Shown: positions 18,144 to 26,878, numbered from the stretch's first letter. The stretch is 64,000 bases of DNA from Alphaproteobacteria bacterium (GCA_012103315.1 WLWZ01000009.1:62001-126000), one strand, 5' to 3'. Notes: generated by a model from the letters alone, not told the origin. Program-made: numbers and translations.

Positions 18144-19379
18144 ATGTCAGCTAAAGCAGACGGACGTATGAAGCGTTGGCAAGAACAACGCTGGATTCTC
18201 GACGCTGTAATTCGGACGGTAGGCGTCGAATGGGATCAAGGCAGGCTACGTTATGGCGCGGCACCCGGTGGCAATCAGGCGGCAGGAGAGTTTCGCGCTG
18301 TTGGCTCTAAAATTAAACGCGTTGGCGATTTTGTCCGCGAATTCTCCAATGCCGTAAAACGACGAGAAGGAAAAGCGGTTGCTTTTGAAGAAGCGGGTCG
18401 TCTTGTTTCCGCCCGTGAAAGCTATATGACGGCGTCGCTTTTATGGGCAGCCGGACGCTGGCCGATCTTTGAAACCAATGACGAGCTGGAACATCTCGAA
18501 GAACGGATGAACCATTGCTACGCCAAGTTTATTGAGCATGCGCCGCATCCGGTCGAGATTGTCCGTATTCCATTTCAGGGCAAGGAACTGCCTGCTTACC
18601 TACATCTACCGCGCAAACCTAAACCGGGAGAAACATTTCCGTGTGTGGTCAATATTCCGGGGATGGATTCGAGTAAGGAAACTGGCGTTAACATGTATGG
18701 CGATTCCTACCTTGAACGCGGTATCGCGGTTCTCAGTATTGATGGCCCTGGCCAGGCGGAAAGCGTCGCGCTCGGTATATTTGTAACCAACTCCAATCAT
18801 ATGGATGCTGCTAAAGTCGTCGTCGACTGGCTTGAGGCACACCCAGCTATTGATTCGAGCAAGCTACTGGTACGTGGATCGAGCTTCGGCACCTATTGGG
18901 GGCTGCAATGGGCGGCCGCGTTGGGTGATCGGATTAAAGGTGTTGCGGTAAGTGGTGTCTGCCATGAGCCAGGCTGCAATACGATTTTTAATATGGCGTC
19001 ACCGTCGTTCAAGCTACGCTATATGTGGATGTCGAATTATGACGATGAGGCAGAATTCGACGAGTTCGCCAAGACCATTGACCTACGCCCCTTTGTGCCT
19101 GCGATTACCTGTCCGGTGCTCATTATGGCGGGAGAGCAAGATCAGTTAAGTCCGGTGGAACATAGTTATGATGTTCTCGGTCACATCAGCGCGCCAAAGG
19201 AACTTGTCGTTTACGAAGGGGCGAATCATTCAGTTGCGGATGCCAGCTCGGTGTCGCTGGGGGAGAATCCGAAGGACTATCTTGCGGATTGGCTCGAAGA
19301 CCGAATGAATGGAAAGCCATTCCAGAGCGTCAAAGGCTATGTCGATAGTTCCGGGCGTCGGACCGATACGCCGGCATAA
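18144..19379 (+). CDS. Alpha/beta hydrolase (2,6-dihydroxypseudooxynicotine hydrolase/FrsA-like)
   Basis: The 411-residue protein has a helical N-terminal cap (about 1-125) and a C-terminal alpha/beta hydrolase domain. The nucleophile elbow is VRGSSFGTYWG (GxSxG), the acid is in MAGEQDQLSP and the histidine in EGANHSVAD. An all-helical N-terminal cap with this core is typical of 2,6-dihydroxypseudooxynicotine hydrolase (C-C bond cleavage in nicotine breakdown) and related esterases. A second protein of the same type is at 42153. A clean CAGGGAGATC site precedes the ATG. It converges on the minus-strand FAH trio. C-C hydrolysis is possible but unproven. Confidence 0.85.
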   Translation: MSAKADGRMKRWQEQRWILDAVIRTVGVEWDQGRLRYGAAPGGNQAAGEFRAVGSKIKRVGDFVREFSNAVKRREGKAVAFEEAGRLVSARESYMTASLLWAAGRWPIFETNDELEHLEERMNHCYAKFIEHAPHPVEIVRIPFQGKELPAYLHLPRKPKPGETFPCVVNIPGMDSSKETGVNMYGDSYLERGIAVLSIDGPGQAESVALGIFVTNSNHMDAAKVVVDWLEAHPAIDSSKLLVRGSSFGTYWGLQWAAALGDRIKGVAVSGVCHEPGCNTIFNMASPSFKLRYMWMSNYDDEAEFDEFAKTIDLRPFVPAITCPVLIMAGEQDQLSPVEHSYDVLGHISAPKELVVYEGANHSVADASSVSLGENPKDYLADWLEDRMNGKPFQSVKGYVDSSGRRTDTPA

Positions 19380-19382
19380 GGC

Positions 19383-20114
19383 TTAGCGCGGCGTTGGGAG
19401 TTCGCGCATCAGCATACCAATGCCGTCGCGGGGTTCGCGAATATGCAACCTGTGCTGGATTTCCCAGCATAGGGCAGCGCAGGTCTCGATGACAGGAATG
19501 CCGAAATCGCGTTCCATCATTTCAACGATACTTAAAAGCCGCCAGGCATTGCCTTGCAGATAGATCGCTTCCGCCTTGGGGTTTGCCGTGAAGGTGTCGT
19601 GGACCAACGCATAGACCTGTTCTGGTGAAATTTGACCTGCTTTTTCAAATGGCACCTCAATCGGCTCCATCGCTAACACATTGAATCCGGCTTCGGTCAT
19701 GTAGTCGCGGGTTAATTCGTTCTGCAGACGCGAATAGCTCACACCGATAATCTTTTTAGCCCCAACCGCTCGAAAAGCGCGTGTGATATTTTGGTTGGCG
19801 GTAAAATGTGGGATGCCCATTTCACGTTCCCACTTACGGATTGTTTTCTTCTCACCCTCAACACCCAGCATCATAAAGGGTGGTGTTCCCGAATGGTGGA
19901 TCAGATCGACCCCCGCTTCTGCGAGAGTGAGCGCATGATCGTGATAACCTTTGATGGCATTTTCGAACTCGTCCTGTGAGCCGCGCTGGACATTTTGATG
20001 AATCGGAATAAGACCGACGCCTTCGGGTAGCAGTCGAACGGTTTCTTCCATCGAGCCAGGCCGCATAGTCGGCTTAATGAGGCCGACCGTACCGCGCCAA
20101 CTTGAGAAGCTCAT
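19383..20114 (-). CDS. Asp/Glu racemase superfamily protein (maleate isomerase/arylmalonate decarboxylase-like)
   Basis: The 243-residue protein fits the maleate cis-trans isomerase/AMDase branch. Racemases and isomerases use two cysteines; here the first position reads DLIHHSGTPP without a cysteine, while the second keeps one in VIETCAALCWE. Loss of the first cysteine is the pattern of arylmalonate decarboxylase, so a decarboxylase or other one-base reaction is possible. GGAG lies 9 bases upstream of the ATG. It is the last gene of a minus-strand unit after the quinone oxidoreductase (16-base gap) and FAH-family genes, so it probably acts on a dicarboxylate in the same pathway. Confidence 0.8.
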   Translation of the reverse strand: MSFSSWRGTVGLIKPTMRPGSMEETVRLLPEGVGLIPIHQNVQRGSQDEFENAIKGYHDHALTLAEAGVDLIHHSGTPPFMMLGVEGEKKTIRKWEREMGIPHFTANQNITRAFRAVGAKKIIGVSYSRLQNELTRDYMTEAGFNVLAMEPIEVPFEKAGQISPEQVYALVHDTFTANPKAEAIYLQGNAWRLLSIVEMMERDFGIPVIETCAALCWEIQHRLHIREPRDGIGMLMRELPTPR

Positions 20115-20130
20115 TTCCGGATGCTCCTTA

Positions 20131-21120
20131 TCAGGGTGTCATCACTGTCATGCCGAATGTTGATCGCGATTCCATCGCGCGGTGGGCATCAGCAGCATCG
20201 GCAAGTGCGAATCTTTGATTAATCTCGATTTTTACGGCACCGCTGGAAACAATATCGAACAGGCTTTTGGCGCGCGCGCGGACTTCATCGCCGGTCCGCA
20301 TGTGCCAGTAGAACGCCCCGGCGGTTATCGATAGTGACCCCATTTCATTGAGCCGGAAAATATCAAACGGTGGTACAGGGCCAGAAGACGACCCGTAAGC
20401 AACCAGTCGGCCCAAGGGCCGCAACGCAGCGAGGGAGGCTTCAAATGTGTCGACACCGACGGCGTCAAAAACGGCTGTGACGCCTTCGCCATCGGTGAAA
20501 GATTTTGCGCGTTCCACGATATCTTCCTGCGTGCTGATGATCACGTCGTGACAACCATGGTCAGCGGCGAACGATGCCTTTTCGTCGGAGCTCACAACAC
20601 CGATAACATGAGCGCCGAAGGTTCGTGCCCATTGAGCGATAATCATGCCAACACCGCCAGCTGCCGAGTGAACCAGGATTGCGTCTCGTTCGCTTACGGG
20701 ATGAGAGTCGTGAATTAAATATTGTGCAGTGAGACCCTTGGTGATCATCGCCGCTGCCGTTTGGTCCGCGATGCTTTCCGGCAATTTGACGAGCCGTTCG
20801 GCATTCATGGTCCGTAATTCGCAATAGGACCCGCGCGGCAGAGCATGGCCACCGCTTGAATAGGCGACACGGTCACCGACCGCGACGTTTGTGACGTCCG
20901 GCCCTAGCGCTTCGACAACACCGCAACCTTCGCCGCCGATAACGTGTGGGAAGTGTGGCAACGGATAACGTCCATTCCGTGTATGGATGTCGGCGTAGTT
21001 TAGTCCGATTGCCGTGTGACGCAGCAGGACCTCGCCGGCGTCGGGTTCTCCTACATCGGCATCTTCATAGCGGAGCACTTCGGGCCCGCCATATTCGTGA
21101 ACTCTGACCGCTTTAGGCAA
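20131..21120 (-). CDS. Zinc-independent MDR quinone oxidoreductase
   Basis: The 329-residue protein is a medium-chain reductase of the QOR type: an N-terminal GroES-like domain (VHEYGGPEVLRYEDADVGEP) and an NADPH-binding Rossmann domain with HSAAGGVGMIIAQWART. Zinc-ligand cysteines are absent, consistent with NADPH:quinone or enoyl reduction. The start codon is TTG, supported by the family N-terminus beginning right there. The FAH gene ends 9 bases upstream and the isomerase-like gene begins 16 bases downstream, so the three form an operon. The physiological substrate is probably an unsaturated pathway intermediate. Confidence 0.9.
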   Translation of the reverse strand: MPKAVRVHEYGGPEVLRYEDADVGEPDAGEVLLRHTAIGLNYADIHTRNGRYPLPHFPHVIGGEGCGVVEALGPDVTNVAVGDRVAYSSGGHALPRGSYCELRTMNAERLVKLPESIADQTAAAMITKGLTAQYLIHDSHPVSERDAILVHSAAGGVGMIIAQWARTFGAHVIGVVSSDEKASFAADHGCHDVIISTQEDIVERAKSFTDGEGVTAVFDAVGVDTFEASLAALRPLGRLVAYGSSSGPVPPFDIFRLNEMGSLSITAGAFYWHMRTGDEVRARAKSLFDIVSSGAVKIEINQRFALADAADAHRAMESRSTFGMTVMTP

Positions 21121-21129
21121 GAGGCTGGC

Positions 21130-21999
21130 CTAGTATACGTCGTGCGCGCGCACGGGAACGTCCATCGCCCCGATATTCTCGAACTCGAGATGCATGACAT
21201 CACCGGGTTTGACAGGACCAACACCGGCACAGGTGCCGGACATAATTATGTCGCCCGGGTGCAGGGTGTAAAACTTGGACGCCCAGACGATTTGCCCCTG
21301 AAGATTCAGGATCAGGTTACGGGTGTTGTTTTGCTGCCGGATTTCATTATCGATGGTCAGGACGAAATCAAGTTGTCCCGGGTCGTCAATTTCATCGGCG
21401 GTAACCAGCCACGGGCCAAGAACTGCGTAGGTATCGACGGATTTACGGAAGCTGCGATCTTCCTTACCACGCACCACCATGTCCATAGCGATGGCATAAC
21501 CAGAGACATAGGATAGGGCATCGTCGTAGGAGATATCGCTGCCCTCGCGGCCAATTATGACACCAAGCTCGGCTTCATGGTCGGTGCGACGATCGCCAAA
21601 GCGAACAGCAACGCCATCGGAGGGGCCAATTAGCGCGCTACTGGCTTTGAGGAAAAGACCTTGGTCTTCCATCTTACGACGCGGTTGCCCGTGTGAAATG
21701 CCGGCATCGACCAGTGTTTCCTGGGCATGCTCCTCGTAATTTTGCGGGACCCCAATAATTTTGGTCGGGTTGGCAACAGGGCTGCGGAATTCAACGTCAG
21801 CGATTGGTTTGCCATCGGCGCTATCGGCCGCTTGTTCGAGCTTTGGCCGCATAGCTTCCAGGTTGGCAACGAGTTGATCACCCATTGGCAAAGGATAGCG
21901 GTAAGCAGGCAATTCTGCTTCGACGACGCTTGTTACGTCATACACAACATTGTCTCTGACAATGCCAAATCGATTGTCATCATATCTACAAATTTTCAT
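21130..21999 (-). CDS. Fumarylacetoacetate hydrolase family protein
   Basis: ATG at 21999 is preferred over the track's GTG at 22011 because GAGGATC lies directly upstream at normal spacing. The 289-residue protein contains the FAH metal-binding signature DHEAELGVIIG (two glutamates) with a downstream aspartate in LVTADEIDD, and the family loop SGTCAGVGPVKPGD. Members hydrolyse, hydrate or decarboxylate beta-diketo or oxo-acid products of aromatic-ring cleavage using Mg2+. It heads the three-gene minus-strand operon with the oxidoreductase and the racemase-superfamily gene, consistent with lower-pathway processing of ring-cleavage products. Confidence 0.92.
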   Translation of the reverse strand: MKICRYDDNRFGIVRDNVVYDVTSVVEAELPAYRYPLPMGDQLVANLEAMRPKLEQAADSADGKPIADVEFRSPVANPTKIIGVPQNYEEHAQETLVDAGISHGQPRRKMEDQGLFLKASSALIGPSDGVAVRFGDRRTDHEAELGVIIGREGSDISYDDALSYVSGYAIAMDMVVRGKEDRSFRKSVDTYAVLGPWLVTADEIDDPGQLDFVLTIDNEIRQQNNTRNLILNLQGQIVWASKFYTLHPGDIIMSGTCAGVGPVKPGDVMHLEFENIGAMDVPVRAHDVY

Positions 22000-22009
22000 G
22001 GTGATCCTC

Positions 22010-22030
22010 ACTGATCTGCTGTTGATCAGT
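22010..22030. promoter_or_regulatory. 7-bp inverted repeat upstream of the FAH operon
   Basis: ACTGATC-N7-GATCAGT is a perfect inverted repeat starting 11 bases upstream of the FAH start codon and ending 23 bases before the last gene of the minus-strand envelope cluster. It could be an operator of the FAH operon or a weak terminator of the cluster; no T-run supports the latter clearly. Confidence 0.4.
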
Positions 22031-22053
22031 CCTATCGTTTGACAGGAAAGGCG

Positions 22054-22731
22054 TCAATGGAGGGTAGTGGCATGCCTGGTGTCGGGCAGGGTGCGCATCA
22101 TGCGGCGGACAGCGTCATCAGCAATTGAATGAAATATTTCAGGGTCACCTTTGACCCGCGCTGCACGCGCAATAGAGACGGGAAGAGACAGAGGGGAGAA
22201 GGGCAGTCCACCGTCACCGCGTCCTGCCTTGTGTCGTGCTTGCCATAGTAGCTTTTCGTCTGTGGCACGTATGAGGCGCAATGAAATGCCAACCGCACGG
22301 TTGGTCCAAAGAACCATGTAATCGTCTTCAACGGTATCAAGACGGACTTCGATGAAGCCGCCGCATTTTGTCTGGCGGGCAAATACCCGACGGTCTCCCG
22401 GGTGTTTTAGATCAACGGCTATACGGGCGGCGATGTTGCGTGCTGCTGCGCCACCTATTGCGCGTTTGAATTTTGTTGCTAGGTGCCGCTCTACAGACTC
22501 TTCAACGGCACGGCGAATAATTGCTGGTGCTTTTATTGAATTTGAAACAATCGTCGCGCAACTCGGCGGGTTATGGAAGAAGGCTTGTTTCATTTGAAAG
22601 GCCACGCGGCGCTCAAGCATTGGTGTCGCCTGTTCTTTTTCATGCATCCCGGTATAGGTGGTTCGTGCACATCCGCTGAGCGATGCCGCAACGACGATGC
22701 TGAAAAGACCTATGATCCGATAATTTGTCAT
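22054..22731 (-). CDS. Predicted lipoprotein, last gene of the envelope cluster
   Basis: The 225-residue protein starts with a lipoprotein signal ending in the lipobox SLSGC (lipidated Cys21). The mature part (about 205 residues) is mixed alpha/beta with cysteines in PPSCATIV and QTKCGGF; I do not recognise the family. The pattern RRVFARQTKCGGFIEVRL...DEKLLWQA resembles outer-membrane lipoproteins that bind accessory machinery (CsgG/LPP20-like), but this is weak. It starts 6 bases after the TonB-like gene stop, so the two are coupled. Expected location is the periplasmic face of the outer membrane. Confidence 0.75.
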   Translation of the reverse strand: MTNYRIIGLFSIVVAASLSGCARTTYTGMHEKEQATPMLERRVAFQMKQAFFHNPPSCATIVSNSIKAPAIIRRAVEESVERHLATKFKRAIGGAAARNIAARIAVDLKHPGDRRVFARQTKCGGFIEVRLDTVEDDYMVLWTNRAVGISLRLIRATDEKLLWQARHKAGRGDGGLPFSPLSLPVSIARAARVKGDPEIFHSIADDAVRRMMRTLPDTRHATTLH

Positions 22732-22737
22732 ACCCTG

Positions 22738-23775
22738 TTACACACGGCATTGTCGGCGGGAGGAGAAGGGGAGTTCAACAGAGCCGCTCACGGACCGACC
22801 ATCTACACGAATGTTTTGCAGGGTTAGGCCGGAAGATGTCAGGCTGTAATAGGCCTTAATTCTTTTTGCCGTGCCGTAATGCGTGCCGACGAGGTGTTCG
22901 AGTCCGCCTAGCAAAACGGCATCCACGGTACGTGGAAAGACTCGAACGGGAGTCCAGTTTTCTAGGCTGTGACGATGGGCGATTTGGCGGAACAGAGCAC
23001 TTTCCACCGCGATATCAGCGCCCTGTGGTGATCGCAGGAATCCGCTGAACCGATCAATATTGAGCTTCCAAGAGACGCCGGGCGGATCACTCGCCGAGAA
23101 CAGCGCTTTGCTGTGATGCAGCACCGCAGCTTGCATCCCGTAACACTGCGTTAGGGTCGAATAGAGCTGGCGACGATTCTCAGCAGTTTGCGGCCAGGCA
23201 ATTTCAATCGATGGTCCCTTGCCATGTTCCAGCATGCGTAGCAGGACGCGACCGGTGCTTTTGTGTTTTGCCGTTGCTACCACCTGCTGCTTTGGTTTTG
23301 GTTTCGGGAAACGTTTAACCTTCTTGGGTGCTTTCGTTTTGAGCACACGCGGTTTTACAGCCAATCGCTTGGGCGCTTTTGCTTGAATTTTGGCAATGGG
23401 CTTAACGATCTTTGTCGTCGGGCGTGTGAGTTTTGAAACCTTCAGTGCCTTTAAGGGTTTGGGCGGCGGTCGCTTTTTTGATGAAGGGTTGGGCTTTAAA
23501 GCGGCAACCGATTTCTCAGGCTGTGACGCTGATGGTTTAAGTGCAGGCGTTACGGTACGAGGGCGAATGGTGGGCGGCGGCGGTAGTTGAATAGCCGATA
23601 TTTGTTGAGGGTGTTGTTGCGAGTTTTCGACTTTTTGGGGCGGTTTTGGGGTTGTCTTTTTTGTGGTCTTCTCTGCTTGAACAGTTTGAAGCAAGGCAAC
23701 GCAGAGCAAGATGATTGCTCCGGTAATAAGGCCGGAGAGGGCGATCGATAACCGGTCTGCTTGTTTGCCCGCCAT
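22738..23775 (-). CDS. TonB-like membrane-anchored Pro/Lys-rich protein
   Basis: The 345-residue protein has a short cytoplasmic start, one membrane segment (about 11-31; IALSGLITGAIILLCVALLQ), a long extended Pro/Lys/Arg-rich stretch (about 36-165, with PPPPTIRPRT and many KxPKP units) and a compact C-terminal domain (about 175-345) ending in cysteine-containing SSRRQCRV. This is the TonB architecture (inner-membrane anchor, periplasm-spanning rod, C-terminal contact domain), though the C-terminal sequence is not a recognisable TonB domain. With the ExbB-like gene two positions upstream and the ExbD-like gene further upstream, it could transmit proton-driven motion to the outer membrane. Function is inferred from architecture only. 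Confidence 0.72.
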   Translation of the reverse strand: MAGKQADRLSIALSGLITGAIILLCVALLQTVQAEKTTKKTTPKPPQKVENSQQHPQQISAIQLPPPPTIRPRTVTPALKPSASQPEKSVAALKPNPSSKKRPPPKPLKALKVSKLTRPTTKIVKPIAKIQAKAPKRLAVKPRVLKTKAPKKVKRFPKPKPKQQVVATAKHKSTGRVLLRMLEHGKGPSIEIAWPQTAENRRQLYSTLTQCYGMQAAVLHHSKALFSASDPPGVSWKLNIDRFSGFLRSPQGADIAVESALFRQIAHRHSLENWTPVRVFPRTVDAVLLGGLEHLVGTHYGTAKRIKAYYSLTSSGLTLQNIRVDGRSVSGSVELPFSSRRQCRV

Positions 23776-23793
23776 GATGCGCTACCGGGAGTC

Positions 23794-24348
23794 TTAACGG
23801 CTAACCGATTTTGCATAGAGAAGTTCCATCTCTTCGGCGAGAGATAGCAATTCCCGGCGACGGTCAGAGACCGACATTAATTTGTCGCCTTTTTTCAAAA
23901 CTGGTGTGGGATCAGCAATTGGATTTTCACTCAAAACCTCAGCCCGGCGTTTGGCGACCGCTGGATCAAGGGTAGAGGGCGCCCCTCCCGCCTTTGTAGG
24001 GGAAGGCACGGCAGAAGGGGGGGGGGTAACTGCCGGGGGAACGGGAGGGGCAGAGGCTGTTTGTTTTTCAGCCAAGACAGGTGCAAGCGGGACGGCCTCG
24101 ACTGGTTTTGCGGGTTCTGCGGCTGGTTGGGCCGTTGGTTTGGCTACCGGCACCGATGCAACTGGTGTCGGTTTGACCTCAGTGACCTTTGGTGGGCTGA
24201 TATGGCCAACTTTTTCCTTAGCCATTTGTTTAATGTCGGCGGCAAGGTTGTGCGCCCGGTCTACAGCTTTATGGACATCGCCTTTATCGGCAGTGAACAG
24301 AAAGACGAGTGCGACGCCAACGGCGAGATTAAAGGCGAGGAATTTCAT
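23794..24348 (-). CDS. Membrane-anchored Pro/Ala-rich protein of unknown function
   Basis: ATG at 24348 is chosen (AAGGAG 8 bases upstream); the track start at 24378 lies inside the upstream gene. The 184-residue protein has one N-terminal membrane segment (FLAFNLAVGVALVFLFTA), a charged helix, a Pro/Ala/Val-rich linker (about 50-130; repeated PVA/PAK/PPA units) and a short helical C-terminus (RRRELLSLAEEMELLYAKS). It follows the ExbB-like gene by one base. The layout suggests a periplasmic linker or rod subunit of the same complex. No homologous family recognised. Confidence 0.72.
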   Translation of the reverse strand: MKFLAFNLAVGVALVFLFTADKGDVHKAVDRAHNLAADIKQMAKEKVGHISPPKVTEVKPTPVASVPVAKPTAQPAAEPAKPVEAVPLAPVLAEKQTASAPPVPPAVTPPPSAVPSPTKAGGAPSTLDPAVAKRRAEVLSENPIADPTPVLKKGDKLMSVSDRRRELLSLAEEMELLYAKSVSR

Positions 24349-24349
24349 G

Positions 24350-24889
24350 TCAGGCTCCTTCTTGAAGAGTCGGTGCATTGGCAGTGTTACGGGCGCGTGT
24401 GACGATGATCAGACCGCGTAGCAAAGCGGAGACTGGCAATCCGATGACCGTCGTCATGAAGGCGAGGCTAAAATTAGCTGTCATTTTGCGGATAACCGGC
24501 TGAATGGTTTCGGGCGTTAGCTCTTGGCCGGACAACGTGCCGATACCCAAACTGATCCCGAGAAGCGTAAATGTGAGTGCGAGCGTTGTTACACCATTGG
24601 CGGCCTGGACCCCGGCCTCAAACCAAACCTCATCATTTCGATCGCCGCTTGAAAGCATTCGGACCCAGCTGAATAAGGCGATAAAGACCAAAGTGCTTAG
24701 CAGAAGGACGAAGGTCCAGCCGAGAACATTCTGCGCCCATTCGGCGATCTCAGCGGCAGGGCGAGCCGTGAACACAACGGCAATCGCCAGAATGACAGCC
24801 CCGGCGCCTAAAAAATAACTTAGCGCGCGGGAGGTCGTGTCAAAGAAGGTGCTCGCGGTGCGCATTTTAGCGTCTGCCCAACTTGGCAT
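24350..24889 (-). CDS. MotA/TolQ/ExbB-like proton channel subunit
   Basis: The 179-residue protein has four predicted membrane helices (about 22-42, 54-75, 98-119 and 138-162). The last two carry the MotA/TolQ/ExbB superfamily pattern: TLALTFTLLGISLGIGTLSG then FSLAFMTTVIGLPVSALLRG, with paired threonines (about 146-147) where ExbB/TolQ line the proton path. This suggests a proton-driven stator. The start is uncertain: ATG at 24889 overlaps the upstream gene by 23 bases, while ATG at 24865 would follow its stop by one base. The candidate ExbD-like partner lies six kilobases upstream in the same unit rather than adjacent. Confidence 0.75.
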   Translation of the reverse strand: MPSWADAKMRTASTFFDTTSRALSYFLGAGAVILAIAVVFTARPAAEIAEWAQNVLGWTFVLLLSTLVFIALFSWVRMLSSGDRNDEVWFEAGVQAANGVTTLALTFTLLGISLGIGTLSGQELTPETIQPVIRKMTANFSLAFMTTVIGLPVSALLRGLIIVTRARNTANAPTLQEGA

Positions 24890-25268
24890 TCATCAAGGTC
24901 TCACTTGAGACACCAACTTGCTGCAACCAGTGTTCCATTAGACTCCGGTTATGTTCGACAGAGGCATGGACCAGAAAGGTCAGGTCGTAATTTTCAAACG
25001 CCGCGCGAACCGCTGGAGTGTTTTTGCCGGCCAATGATTTGTCCCGCAGAACCATCCGCTCGAGATCGATCAACCTGTTGCGTGAAACCTCGATCTTTTG
25101 TTGACGCTTTTTGGGCTCCAACTCTGCCGACAGCAGGGCGCTCAGAAGGATGGCGCGTTCGCGTTCCATATTCTCCAACGTACCGGCCTGGGCGACTGAC
25201 GTGATCGAAATCGTGCCAGCGATAGCTGCAATGGACAGGTTCTTAATAATGGATGTGGTGGTTTTCAT
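24867..25268 (-). CDS. Small secreted protein of unknown function
   Basis: The 133-residue protein begins with a signal peptide (cleavage predicted after ITSVAQA). ATG at 25268 fits better than 25271 because GGAG then lies 7 bases upstream. The mature protein is mostly helical and charged (ERERAILLSALLSAELEPKK) with no cysteine and no recognised domain. It lies 12 bases downstream of another secreted coiled-coil gene and overlaps the ExbB-like gene, so it is probably a periplasmic subunit of the same assembly. Confidence 0.7.
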   Translation of the reverse strand: MKTTTSIIKNLSIAAIAGTISITSVAQAGTLENMERERAILLSALLSAELEPKKRQQKIEVSRNRLIDLERMVLRDKSLAGKNTPAVRAAFENYDLTFLVHASVEHNRSLMEHWLQQVGVSSETLMNAKLGRR

Positions 25269-25280
25269 CATTTCTCTCCG

Positions 25281-26180
25281 TTATCGATCTAGAAAGAAGC
25301 CAACGGCTTCAGAGACGTGTTTGTTGTCGGTTTGACCTTTGGCGACTTCGGTGCCGTCCGTTTCCAGGGTTTCCGTCAATGCCATTGCATCAAGGGCGAC
25401 GAGCTTGGCCATATAGCCCAAGACAGTTCGTTCCTGATCCAGCACTGCGAGATCGGCTTCGGTTTCGCCAACCAGTTGACGGATAAAGTCTTCTTTTCCG
25501 ACGCCTTTGCCATTGATGTCGGCACGTTCATTCATCGGATGGCTGTTGATGGCTTGAACCAATTTTTCGATGGCACCAACATTGCGGGCATACTCACGGG
25601 CATATTTGCTTTCGCTGAGGAGTGCCGATTTGAACAATTTGGCATCGACTTTGGTGGCGGATGACTCGAACCGGCTACGCGCCTGTTTTTGCTTTTCAAT
25701 CAGAGCAACGCGTTGCGGTGTTTGTCCGCCTTTGCTTCGGCGCATTTTTCGCAACAAGCGTTCGTAAACACGAATTTTGGTCTTGGCGCGGCGCTCCCGC
25801 ATTTGTTGATGGTTAGCGACCAGGGTTAGATAGGCACGCTTTTCGGCGAGATACTGATGTTGCAATTCTGTCCGAAGCTCGCCATCGGCCCGTTCGATGG
25901 CGCCACGGAGGTCTTCCAGGGTTTTTACCTTGAATTTGATCTCTTCGCCGGTGTCATTGAGGGCGGCAGCCAAAGATGATTTGGCGAAGTCCTGATCAAT
26001 TGCTTTTTTCAGATAGGTCGAAGGTAATTTGACCAGTCGCTCGCTCGACTTTGGTGACCAGCTGGCACTGTTGTCCGGTGCCGTCGCTGCTGTAACGGGT
26101 GCCGCGAGTAAGGTCCCGCAGAGCGATGCTGTAACGACAATCTTCGCTGCTTTTCTGATGTAGTTTTGAGTATTGGTCAT
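25281..26180 (-). CDS. Secreted coiled-coil protein of unknown function
   Basis: The 299-residue protein has a signal peptide (LLAAPVTAATA) and a mature part that is almost entirely charged helix, with coiled-coil-like heptads between about 75 and 200 (AIERADGELRTELQHQYLAE). No cysteines and no catalytic motif are seen. AGGAC sits 8 bases before the ATG. Its place between a lipoprotein and a small secreted protein in the cluster suggests a structural periplasmic component. Family not recognised. Confidence 0.72.
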   Translation of the reverse strand: MTNTQNYIRKAAKIVVTASLCGTLLAAPVTAATAPDNSASWSPKSSERLVKLPSTYLKKAIDQDFAKSSLAAALNDTGEEIKFKVKTLEDLRGAIERADGELRTELQHQYLAEKRAYLTLVANHQQMRERRAKTKIRVYERLLRKMRRSKGGQTPQRVALIEKQKQARSRFESSATKVDAKLFKSALLSESKYAREYARNVGAIEKLVQAINSHPMNERADINGKGVGKEDFIRQLVGETEADLAVLDQERTVLGYMAKLVALDAMALTETLETDGTEVAKGQTDNKHVSEAVGFFLDR

Positions 26181-26222
26181 CGTAAATGTCCTAAACCGGT
26201 TTTGGCGTATTCGTGAGCGTTG

Positions 26223-26801
26223 CTACTTGTTTTTCCAATACATGATGCGGCGCATCTCGCTCTTAAGGTTGTCGCTGACATTGAGCGCAGAAAATTCGCC
26301 GAAGGACTGGTTCTCTTTGCGCTTCAGCAAAGATTCCATTGTTACGACGAAGGAAGATCCATCCGCGTAATAGAAGTCATTCTTGGGAAAACGTTTTTTG
26401 AACTTGTCGAAGTTTTCACGGGAATGGTCGACATCTCCGCCTTTGAAGAAGTTCTGGATGGAAACGGCGTACGCACGCATACGCTCGTCGCGGGCGATGC
26501 CGCTGCTTTCCGGTCCGACTTCAGTCTCACAGCGTTCCAATACTCTTGCGCTGGCGATGTAGGTGCCGAACGAACCAGTCGTTCGCGCCTTTTGGTCGAG
26601 GGCAAAGCCTTCATCGCGGCAATTGCGATATTCCCGCATTTGGGAAATGTCATTAAAGCGTGCCTGACGATAGCCAATGCCTTCCAATGGATCGCTGGGC
26701 ATATCACCCGCACAGGCGGCGACAGTGATGGCGGCAAGGGCTATGCAGCTGGATCGGGCAAAGTTTCTGAGGCGGGACGGTGTGGTTATAAAATTCGGCA
26801 T
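26223..26801 (-). CDS. Predicted lipoprotein of unknown function
   Basis: The 192-residue protein carries a lipoprotein signal with lipobox TVAAC (lipidated Cys30). The mature region has CRDEGFALDQKARTTGSFGTYIASARVLERC, whose two cysteines could form a disulfide in a helical-repeat fold, and a basic C-terminus. AGAGGA lies 8 bases upstream of the ATG. It begins 77 bases after the Lon-like gene, the largest gap within the cluster, so an internal promoter is possible. No family recognised. Confidence 0.72.
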   Translation of the reverse strand: MPNFITTPSRLRNFARSSCIALAAITVAACAGDMPSDPLEGIGYRQARFNDISQMREYRNCRDEGFALDQKARTTGSFGTYIASARVLERCETEVGPESSGIARDERMRAYAVSIQNFFKGGDVDHSRENFDKFKKRFPKNDFYYADGSSFVVTMESLLKRKENQSFGEFSALNVSDNLKSEMRRIMYWKNK

Positions 26802-26878
26802 TGGTTTAATCCTCTCGTCTTGGGCATATGTTTGGTTATGAACGGGTCAGAAGGTTTTTCTGGTGATCTTGTGAAATT

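Noticed and set aside
23882-24421. Gly/Ala-rich plus-strand ORF opposite the Pro/Ala-rich membrane protein
   Set aside because: Its composition simply mirrors the proline-rich codons of the minus-strand gene, which has a good ribosome binding site and membrane segment.
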